This document shows, piece by piece, positions 1-6,589 of a stretch of DNA of 64,000 nt (position 1 is its first letter; each line of letters starts with the position of its first letter). This stretch comes from Lactarius indigo. Its lineage: Eukaryota > Basidiomycota > Agaricomycetes > Russulales > Russulaceae. The position numbers and the translations under genes are program-made. The DNA lies in contig JAFKAC010000018.1 in the NCBI GenBank assembly GCA_025766275.1, positions 496,001 through 560,000 on the forward strand, written 5' to 3'. Under the pieces are notes generated by a model that was given only the letters and a program-made list of their open reading frames with translations, was not told the origin of the DNA and did not search any database.

Positions 1-432
1 GGTTACTTGGGATAATAGACCAGAGAGTTTTTTGGTAGTAGTGTCTAGGATTTGCGATACTTCTTCTGTATCACTTGTCGAATCGTCGGATTCACTAGGT
101 GTGTTGAAGTGGACTGGTTTGTTGTTTAGGTAGATCCACTGTTCGGTTACAAAGTTCCAACGGACGTTCTTTCCCTTGAAGGTGGCGTGTAGGGAGTTGT
201 AACTTAGGTCCTTAACTTTGTCGATACCAGGAAAGGCTTCTTTTAGGTCCTGAAAAACGATTTGGTGCTGGGTAGCGACTATTGTCCACGGGTGTTTTCC
301 TGTGGGGCTGGAGATCTCCTCTTCTTTCCACTTAGCGTAGTAAAGGTTGTCGGTAAGGGAAAAATAGGGGTCGAAGAAGTATACTGGGATGTGGGCTTTT
401 TCTTCGTCTGTGAGGGGTCGTTGTGTGTTCAT
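1..432 (-). CDS. ORF4 of the AUG-depleted polycistronic element (partial, runs off the left edge)
   Basis: An open minus-strand frame runs from an ATG at 432 to the window edge, 144 codons without a stop. It starts MNTQRPLTDEEKAH and has an acidic Ser/Asp/Thr stretch near the edge. I do not recognise the family. The ATG overlaps the TGA of ORF3 in the four bases ATGA, so the two frames are directly coupled. It is the only frame of this element that begins with ATG, and it contains no second methionine codon. Its position, 3' in a long transcript almost free of AUG, suggests it is reached by scanning or by termination-reinitiation. A gag-like or other structural protein of a retroelement is possible but not shown; no reverse transcriptase, protease or integrase motif is visible here. 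Confidence 0.6.
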   Translation of the reverse strand, partial: MNTQRPLTDEEKAHIPVYFFDPYFSLTDNLYYAKWKEEEISSPTGKHPWTIVATQHQIVFQDLKEAFPGIDKVKDLSYNSLHATFKGKNVRWNFVTEQWIYLNNKPVHFNTPSESDDSTSDTEEVSQILDTTTKKLSGLLSQVT

Positions 433-1103
433 TCACCTCTTCTGGTGAGGCGGGTGACAGTCCAACTGTCCAGGTTCCAGGGGTAGTAAACTTTGTATGC
501 AGGGAGGAGGATAGCTCTGTCCGGTCGATGGGGTCTTTGTGAACGACGGATCCAATGGTATTCTTCCCAAATACCAAAATGGGTCAAGGTTGTCTTACTT
601 CTCCACAAGAAGTCTTGGAAATACAAGGGGCTTGTCGAGACCTCGCTTATGCGTGTAAGCGGTTGGGAAAAGTACAGGGTTTCAAGATTATGCCGGTTTT
701 GATACAACAGAGAACAGTGCCTTCTGAACACGTCGAGTTCTCGGGGGGTTCGGGTTGGTAGGCTCTTGGTTACTAGGATAGCCTCGGGGAGGTGACAATG
801 GATTTCCCGGGGTTGGGTCTCGAGGTACTGCGCTTCGTCGCTGCTTGTGGAATGCTGTCTTGCAGTTGGAGTTGCTTGGATACTGGGGTATACCGGTTCA
901 CTTGGTCCGGCTTGGTTAATACTAGGAAGGGGAATCTGGGTGTTGGTAGCTCGACGAGCTCTGGGGGCCCTCCTTGGGGTAACAGGGGTGCTAGGGGTAG
1001 AGGCTATGGGTCGATCGTCCGCTTGGAAGCGACGATGGGTTCTTCTTTGGGCGACGTGTGAGGATGCCAGGTTAATTGCCCAATGAATTGGATCCAGGAT
1101 TTG
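429..1103 (-). CDS. ORF3 of the AUG-depleted element, open frame without any ATG
   Basis: The frame is open for 224 codons, from the base after a TGA at 1106-1104 to a TGA at 431-429, and has no methionine codon. The N-terminal half is rich in Arg, Thr and Pro (for example TPRRAPRARRATNT); the C-terminal half is more globular, with WEEYHWIRRSQRPHR and AYKVYYPWNLDSWT. No known domain is recognised. The frame begins exactly where the hairpin at 1106-1127 ends and finishes in an ATGA overlap with ORF4. Initiation would need a near-cognate codon (a CTG lies within the first few codons), readthrough, or a hairpin-driven internal start. Length, codon texture and the missing stops support coding, but the start is undefined. 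Confidence 0.55.
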   Translation of the reverse strand, partial: QILDPIHWAINLASSHVAQRRTHRRFQADDRPIASTPSTPVTPRRAPRARRATNTQIPLPSINQAGPSEPVYPSIQATPTARQHSTSSDEAQYLETQPREIHCHLPEAILVTKSLPTRTPRELDVFRRHCSLLYQNRHNLETLYFSQPLTRISEVSTSPLYFQDFLWRSKTTLTHFGIWEEYHWIRRSQRPHRPDRAILLPAYKVYYPWNLDSWTVTRLTRRGE

Positions 1104-1105
1104 TC

Positions 1106-1127
1106 AAATTTTACACTCGTAAAATTT
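1106..1127 (-). promoter_or_regulatory. Junction hairpin between ORF2 and ORF3, C(GAGT)G loop
   Basis: A perfect inverted repeat: sense strand AAATTTTAC, loop GAGT, then GTAAAATTT. It lies between the ORF2 stop (1148) and the first codon of ORF3 (1103). The same loop and closing C-G pair recur at 2131-2150, 2194-2213 and 3556-3569, with unrelated stem sequences. Confidence 0.65.
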
Positions 1128-1147
1128 ATTTCCACAATCTATACTAT

Positions 1148-2131
1148 CTAGACCTTTTCTCTATAAGGTAGATAGTTAACTCCAGGGGACCACAATACTA
1201 CGTTGGGGGGTGTCGGGGGGGTGTCGGGACGATAACCGCAGGTACAGACTTCTTGAGAGCACCAACAGGGGCCTGAGGTCAGAGTTGGTCCCCAACCGTC
1301 GTTAGGACTGGGCGGCTGGTTGGTATCTCCGTTATGCAGGGAGACGTCGGAATCTGAAGATTCGTCTTCAGTTTCAGGGGAACTAGGGGGAAGCCGATCT
1401 GTAATTCGGCGGAGCAGGGGCGGAGTCCGGAAAGTTTCTCTAGCGTTGAGAATCGAAACTAACTCTGGGTCGTCAGAGGTAGAAGGGGGGTAGTGCCAGA
1501 TACTCGGATTGACAAGGTTTCGGTCGGGGTTTGATAAGGTAGTTTCCCACACAGAGGTGGCGAAGGAGTAAGTGAGTTCTGAACTATCGGAGATGACTAG
1601 ACGGGGGGCGGAGTCGGGGTGAATGACCACTCGAATTTCTTGGAAGGAAATCTGTATTTCCTGGTAGGTGAGACGGAGTCGGTCGACAAAGTGAAGAGAG
1701 AAGCCGTCTTCGAGTTGCCGGACGTAGTGGTCACGACGAGGGGGAACGTGGACAAACCAAAGATAGTCACTCTTGGTCCACACTAGGAGTTGGTCTGTTG
1801 GATGGTTGGTGGCAGAGACGGAGTTTGAAAGATGCCAATAAAGGAGTTGCTCGTCGGCAGCCTTGACGACTTCTGAAAGATCGTCAATAAACTCGTGGTA
1901 AACCCTTTCGGGGATGACTTCTCCAAAGTCAAAGAGGTCGATAAGGGTGCGTAAGGCGGTGGGGGGTTCTGTCCAACAGTCAAGACGGGGGTTGTCAATG
2001 AGGTCGTAAGTGGAAGTGACGGGGTAGTAGCGGTCAAGTTGCCGCTGCCTGTGGGACTCGAAGTTAACTCGGGCTCGTGCGAGCCTTTGTTCTTCTGATA
2101 AGTTGAAAGTGAACGGAGTAGAAGGAGGCAC
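1148..2131 (-). CDS. ORF2 of the AUG-depleted element, open frame without any ATG
   Basis: 327 codons open between a TAA (immediately before 2131) and a TAG at 1150-1148. There is no methionine codon; the first codon after the TAA is GTG (GTG CCT CCT). The product would be acidic, rich in Trp, Tyr and His in the middle, with a Cys cluster near the C terminus (CWCSQEVCTC) and a Pro/Thr-rich end. I do not recognise the family. ORF1 ends 107 nt upstream, and two hairpins with the same loop fill that gap; the second hairpin abuts the first codon. Order, strand and shared ATG avoidance tie it to ORF1, ORF3 and ORF4 as one transcript. A structural or gag-like role is a guess only. Confidence 0.6.
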   Translation of the reverse strand: MPPSTPFTFNLSEEQRLARARVNFESHRQRQLDRYYPVTSTYDLIDNPRLDCWTEPPTALRTLIDLFDFGEVIPERVYHEFIDDLSEVVKAADEQLLYWHLSNSVSATNHPTDQLLVWTKSDYLWFVHVPPRRDHYVRQLEDGFSLHFVDRLRLTYQEIQISFQEIRVVIHPDSAPRLVISDSSELTYSFATSVWETTLSNPDRNLVNPSIWHYPPSTSDDPELVSILNARETFRTPPLLRRITDRLPPSSPETEDESSDSDVSLHNGDTNQPPSPNDGWGPTLTSGPCWCSQEVCTCGYRPDTPPTPPNVVLWSPGVNYLPYREKV

Positions 2132-2150
2132 TTAAATCACTCGATTTAAG
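2131..2150 (-). promoter_or_regulatory. Junction hairpin directly before ORF2, C(GAGT)G loop
   Basis: A perfect 8-bp stem CTTAAATC / GATTTAAG around the loop GAGT on the sense strand. The 3' arm runs into the first codon of ORF2. Confidence 0.7.
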
Positions 2151-2193
2151 TCCAAAACCCAAATAAGTAAACACTTACTTACTTTGCGTTGCA

Positions 2194-2213
2194 CTTAAAA
2201 CACTCGTTTCAAG
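2194..2213 (-). promoter_or_regulatory. Junction hairpin after ORF1, C(GAGT)G loop
   Basis: A near-perfect 8-bp stem CTTGAAAC / GTTTTAAG (one mismatch) around GAGT on the sense strand, in the gap between the ORF1 stop (2239) and ORF2. Confidence 0.6.
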
Positions 2214-2238
2214 ACAAGGCAAATATATAACCACTTAT

Positions 2239-3501
2239 CTAAAGTGGCTGGTCGTCGGGGAAAGTAGTGATGAAACTAAAGGGGTCGGCAGGAATTCGAG
2301 GCGAAAGACAATAAGCAAGAAGGTGGGGGGCGGAACGCACTAGGTCCTCAAAGAAATAGGCCTGGTGGTAAGCGTAAATTTGTCCGTTAAAAGCGAAACG
2401 CAGATGTCCGTAAGTAGTCACAATCCTCCCGTCCAAGAAGTCCTGGATCTCTAGGGTTACTAGAGAGTCAATGTACCCAGCCCTGTGGACGTTAGCAAGG
2501 GGGGCGAAGACACGTCTCAGGCCTTCCCTGAAGTCGTAGCGGATGGTCCCAAAGGGGGTGTCGGGGGAGGGAAGGTCGTAGATGGCCTTGGAACAGACAT
2601 ATAGGGGAGGGAAGTCGGGGTGTTGAGCGGGGTCAACAACGCGCGGGAAGAGGGTGTAAACGTGAGGGGGAAGAAGACGAAAGGGAGTGACGGAAGGGAA
2701 AATCGGGGGAAAATTGACGAGGGAGGTGGCAAGGGGAACTTTAGTGATTAGTTCCCGGAGGGTCGTAGAGGCGGGCCGCCAAGATTCTCCTTGGGGGGTG
2801 ATGACGGCGATGTACTGGTGGGGGTGTTCTCCTTGGTGAAGGAGACAAGGGGGGGCTTGGTAGGCGGTGGCACCGAGGGGGGGAAGGTTCTCCTGGTCGG
2901 GGTGAGGGGCCGGAGGGAAGACGGGGCCTTGTTCTGCTACTCGCTCGTAGTTAATCGGCGAGTCGGGAGTTGCAAGGCGGGAGGGGACCGGAACAGGAGA
3001 CGGAGAGCGACGAGGAGTCGGAGGAAGAACAGGAGGTGGCGAAGGAGAGCCACGAAGGGAAATAGGGGGGCGGGGGGTCGGGACTCGGAGGGGAGGCGCA
3101 GACTCGGCGCGGGGTTCAGGGGTCAAGGGGACGACGTTCCCGTTGAGGTCGATGATCTCAAGGACCTCTTCGTAGAACTGGGCGGTGCTGGGGGACAAGG
3201 GGCGAGGGGATGGACGAGGGGTGGCTTCTTCAGCCGGAGCGTAAGGGTAAACTAGTTCGGGGGTTGCGTCCCGAACAAGGGCAACAGGGGCGGGGGGCTC
3301 GTCACCACCGAAGGTGGCGGGGGTGTAGGGGGCGGTGAAGCGGAGGCTGTCGAGACGGACAGCAGAGGAGGAGGGAACAGGGGAAGTTCGGGAAAAGTCG
3401 AGGGGGCTACCTTGGTTGTCGAATTCTGACTGGTAGCTGGCAGAGTCTCCGTCCCACTGACCGTACTGCGAGAAGTCGTACTCGTAGTTGTAGTCAGTCA
3501 C
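2239..3501 (-). CDS. ORF1 of the AUG-depleted element, Pro/Ser-rich open frame without any ATG
   Basis: 420 codons open to a TAG at 2241-2239, with no methionine codon. The frame can be extended five codons further to a TGA near 3518; at 3501 a GTG overlaps the TGA of a short upstream frame as GTGA. The first 250 residues are low-complexity (Pro, Ser, Arg, Ala; for example SPSPPPVLPPTPRRSPSPVP). The last 170 look globular, rich in Phe, Tyr, Leu and Pro. No known domain is recognised. It is the first large frame downstream of the TATA box at 3761-3770 and of a hairpin at 3556-3569. The only ATG on this strand within the frame's span (2600) is out of frame. A gag-like protein of a retroelement would fit the composition, but this is unproven. 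Confidence 0.6.
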   Translation of the reverse strand: MTDYNYEYDFSQYGQWDGDSASYQSEFDNQGSPLDFSRTSPVPSSSAVRLDSLRFTAPYTPATFGGDEPPAPVALVRDATPELVYPYAPAEEATPRPSPRPLSPSTAQFYEEVLEIIDLNGNVVPLTPEPRAESAPPLRVPTPRPPISLRGSPSPPPVLPPTPRRSPSPVPVPSRLATPDSPINYERVAEQGPVFPPAPHPDQENLPPLGATAYQAPPCLLHQGEHPHQYIAVITPQGESWRPASTTLRELITKVPLATSLVNFPPIFPSVTPFRLLPPHVYTLFPRVVDPAQHPDFPPLYVCSKAIYDLPSPDTPFGTIRYDFREGLRRVFAPLANVHRAGYIDSLVTLEIQDFLDGRIVTTYGHLRFAFNGQIYAYHQAYFFEDLVRSAPHLLAYCLSPRIPADPFSFITTFPDDQPL

Positions 3502-3722
3502 TGGAACAGCCCGGGGTCAGTCTATTGGAGAGACTGTCCAAGTGTGGTGAACTCACTGTCACTCGACAGCGAGGGATATGGTTGAAGACGACGGCGGGCG
3601 AGGTAGAGACGGAGAGAGCGGCGAAGGGGACGAAGAGGAGGCGTTCTTGGCTCAAAGAAGATAGTGGTGCACACAAGGTGGGGCACTCGAAGGAGCTGAG
3701 AGGCAAGAGAGGAAGATGTCAC
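3494..3722 (-). other. Leader of the polycistronic element with short ATG-less frames
   Basis: Downstream of the predicted transcription start the sense strand is C/T-rich. It holds two overlapping short frames, each about 65-70 codons, that end at 3522 and 3494. The second ends in a TGA that overlaps the GTG at 3501 as GTGA, echoing the ATGA overlap between ORF3 and ORF4. No ATG is present. Whether either frame is translated cannot be judged. Confidence 0.3.
3556..3569 (-). promoter_or_regulatory. Hairpin upstream of ORF1, C(GAGT)G loop
   Basis: A 5-bp stem CTGTC / GACAG around GAGT on the sense strand, 55 nt before ORF1. It has the shortest stem of the four, but the same loop and closing pair. 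Confidence 0.5.
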
Positions 3723-3727
3723 AAGTG

Positions 3728-3748
3728 GACAGTCTGAGGGACTGTCCG
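3728..3748. repeat. Perfect inverted repeat near the predicted transcription start
   Basis: GGACAGT and ACTGTCC flank a 7-nt spacer about 15-40 nt downstream of the TATA box on the minus strand. It could form a 5'-terminal stem in the transcript. Confidence 0.45.
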
Positions 3749-3760
3749 TAGAATTGCACC

Positions 3761-3770
3761 AGCTTATATA
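3761..3770 (-). promoter_or_regulatory. TATA box for ORF1-ORF4
   Basis: On the minus strand the sequence reads TATATAAGCT, followed about 30 nt later by the leader of the polycistronic element. It is the only good TATA box upstream of these frames. The next ATG upstream lies at 3853, outside the transcript. Confidence 0.5.
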
Positions 3771-3780
3771 CTACAGGGGG

Positions 3781-4335
3781 TGGTCTGTGCGTAGCTTTAG
3801 GGCAGGCTTAGGACCTATCCACGGGTGCTGCGCAGTACTGCGCAAAGGAACATTCTAGAGACGTCTAACAATAGAGTCCAATCAGAAGAGGTTTAAACAT
3901 AGAACGACTGCGCCGCAGTCGATGACACAATCTTGCGTCAGGATGGCGTGATTCCGCAGTCGATGCGGGATTTCCCGAGGAGTGGTGACTTGGTTGATTA
4001 TCTTCGTTGATTGATCAACAATCAACTGTTGATAAGTACACGTGTACACAACACGTGGCTTGAGATCACGTGACCGATCACGTGATCGTTTGAGAACAGA
4101 ATTCAAACTCCGATTCGGAATTCCCCTTTAGGAAGGTGATTACATAAGACCGGACCGACGCGGACCGGTCCTAGGCGCCCTTGAGTCACGACCGGTTTAT
4201 AGGTTCGTGACATCCCCTGCATGGTTGATAGATTGTTGATCGGATATCAGTAGATGTCCCTCACAGTATGACGTCATAAGCGCTTATGTACACATGCGGA
4301 TCTATGAATCTGAAACAAGTTACATGGGGTGGCAA
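3781..4335. promoter_or_regulatory. Palindrome-rich upstream region, possible U3 or LTR-like segment
   Basis: No gene is seen. Dense palindromes are present: TACACGTGTA and CACGTG sites near 4036-4057, GATCACGTGA / ATCACGTGAT around 4066-4085, repeated TTGATCAAC / TTGATAA motifs near 4000-4035, and GGACCGGTCC near 4160-4171. On the minus strand a TGTTG occurs at about 4336, as at the start of many LTRs, but a matching second LTR would lie outside the window, so this cannot be confirmed. Confidence 0.3.
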
Positions 4336-4370
4336 CAATCTATATCCCCTTCTGATTAGTTGGAATGGGC

Positions 4371-4490
4371 CAAAAGCGAGAGAACTGCTGGGTTAGACAT
4401 GAGAGCTGCCGGGTTAGACATGAGAGCTGCTGGGATAGACACATGAGCTGCCGAGCTGGATACAAGAGCTGCCGGGCTAGACACTGGCAT
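4371..4490. repeat. Short minisatellite, about 21-bp units
   Basis: About five imperfect copies of GAGAGCTGCCGGGTTAGACA. The CTGCCG core is the complement of CGGCAG, which recurs in the downstream gene and in the large 44-bp array. Confidence 0.6.
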
Positions 4491-4885
4491 AGGCCAGCCA
4501 TATGTTTGTGTTTTGACTGCCGGCTGAACAAATTAAGCCCACGCAAGCAGCACGCATAACACCCAATAATCTTCCCTGAAACATCTTCTGAAACGTGCCT
4601 GTGTGGGTCAATGGAATCTATGTGTGAGCTCCCAACAAACTTGCGGCAGCCCCAACAATATGCCGGCAAGTGAAGCGCTTGCCTGGCCCATATAGTACAC
4701 CCACACACACTGCCGATGAAACTAGATTCCCCTAATAGGATGTTTCACAATATATCTATCTGCATAGTTGATAATTATGGATGGACATACCCAGGCCACG
4801 CTCCTACTGTTTCCTCCTATATATACTCCCGACACCTCTTGCCTTCGATCCATAAGACCATTGACACCACCCTTCCTCTGTGACC

Positions 4886-6550
4886 ATGTCAACTTCCAAT
4901 CTCAGTCTAACCCAGGACGAACAAACTCTTCACCACTATGCAGCTATGCTCGAGAAGGAACTAGAAGCCTATCATGCATGCATACCTAGAGATGAAAAGG
5001 TGTGGAGGAAGAAATTCAGAACGCACTTGGTATTCTAGTCTTCCTACAATCCACTTCTATAAGCTGAGCTGAGGTCTATACAGAAGACTTCAGTGGACTA
5101 TTATTTCGGTGCCAATAGAAGAGGCTCTGTACCTCCCCGCATTCACCCACTGTTGTTAAGCCTCATGGAAGTGATCAGAGAGGGTGGAACCTCCGTGAAA
5201 ATAAGTTCAGTCTCAGTGAAGGATCCAAGGATTTTGATGAGCAACTATTATACTTCACCAACGGATCTCCCACCACTGAATATACATTTACCAGGCCAAA
5301 ATGGTGTGGATCCTCTCTCTGACATTCATGTCTGTCGACTGACATCGGCAGCTTCTTGTCAAGAATGCATGGACAGTTTGGCATCAGTAGGCGGCATGAT
5401 GATAAATATGCCATCGGCAGCTTCCAGTCCAGCTCCTATAGCACCTGGGCATCAAGAAAATCCAGCAGGTGGAAACATAATGACTACCTCAGTGGCAGCT
5501 TCTGGTCTAGAACCTATGGCATCTGAACCTCAAGAGCCCTCGGCAGAGATAGGCAATCCAAGAGCCCCTATTCCCAGGAGGAAGAAGGATTCGTATGCGT
5601 CTGGTAGTGGTGTTCGCAGTGAGTCCTGAATTTTGTCATGCAGATGTGTTGAGGAATAAAATTGCCAAAGAAATTGTTACCAGATCGGCAGCAAAAAGGA
5701 GTGCTGCCGATGACACTGGTGAAGCAGCTATCAGCACTACATACAAGACTAGGAGGCGTGCAGGAGTTAATAATCCGAGTGCAGCTAGGCCAAATATCAA
5801 GGGTAAGGGAGAACGGGATAAGAGGACAAGCTCAAGAAAGGGCAAGCCTCTACACCCAGAAGAGGACCCTGACAACTGGGAGGATGAAGCTCAACCTCTC
5901 AATAAACCAATGGGGGGAACCAATGAGGAGGCGTCGCCAGGTGCATTAGGTCTAGCTTCCATTGGTTCTATGCTCATCACATTTACCGGCAGCTAAAGAA
6001 ATTGTTACCAGATCAGCAGCAAAAAGGAGTGTTGCCGATGGTATTGGTGAAGCAGCTATCAGCACTACATACAAGACTAGGAGGCATGCAGGAAATAATA
6101 ATCCAAATGCAGCTAGGCCAAATATCAAAGGTAAGGGGAAACAGGATATGAAGACAAGCTCAAGGAAGGGCAAGCCTCTACACCCAGAAGAGGACCTTGA
6201 CAACAACCGGGAGGTCGAAGCTCAACCTCTCAATAAACCAATGGAGGGAACCAATGAGGAGGCATCGCCAGGTGCATTGGGTCTAGTTTCCATTGGTTCT
6301 ATGCTCACCACATCGATCGGCAGCTGAAGGCGAAGATAACAATAATATAGTTAAACAGCTCGAACGGGAGGTCCAGAGTCTAAAGGTCAGATGTGACTGG
6401 CAAGAGAAAACAATTAAGGATCTGAAATCCAGATGCGATAGCCATGAGAAGGTCCTTGAGTCACTTCGGCAGCAAATTGTGGGTCTCCATGAGAGAGGGA
6501 AGAGCCTGAATACTACATATTTTGGGGAGAACTATGATCTCATGCCATAG
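4886..6550 (+). CDS. Spliced gene of unknown function with a duplicated exon and a coiled-coil C terminus
   Basis: Five exons (4886-5029, 5084-5618, 5671-5940, 5993-6271, 6324-6550), joined at introns of 52-54 nt with GT-AG ends, keep one frame of 484 aa. The start ATG lies in ACCATGTCA. Exon 1 is helical and charged; exon 2 is Ser/Ala/Pro-rich; exons 3 and 4 are tandem copies of one another (about 90 aa each, both with the motif EIVTRSAAKRS or IVTRSAAKRS, then a basic stretch). The last exon is a coiled coil (KQLEREVQSLKVRCDWQEKT). The family is not recognised. The motif TCGGCAGC occurs repeatedly within the exons and continues as the core of the 44-bp array that starts right after the stop, so gene and array may belong to one non-autonomous element. 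The splice model is inferred only from frame restoration. Confidence 0.5.
5667..6322 (+). repeat. Direct tandem duplication of an exon plus its intron, 328-bp period
   Basis: 5667-5994 and 5995-6322 are near-identical copies that begin AAAGAAATTGTTACCAGATC. Each holds one exon and one 52-nt intron. The period is not a multiple of three, but intron removal keeps the reading frame. Confidence 0.85.
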
Positions 6551-6589
6551 CTACACTCCTCATACCAATATAGGCTCATCAGCAGGATG

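Noticed and set aside
2791..3255. 154-codon plus-strand frame rich in Gly and Arg
   Set aside because: It is the antisense shadow of the Pro/Ser-rich part of ORF1.
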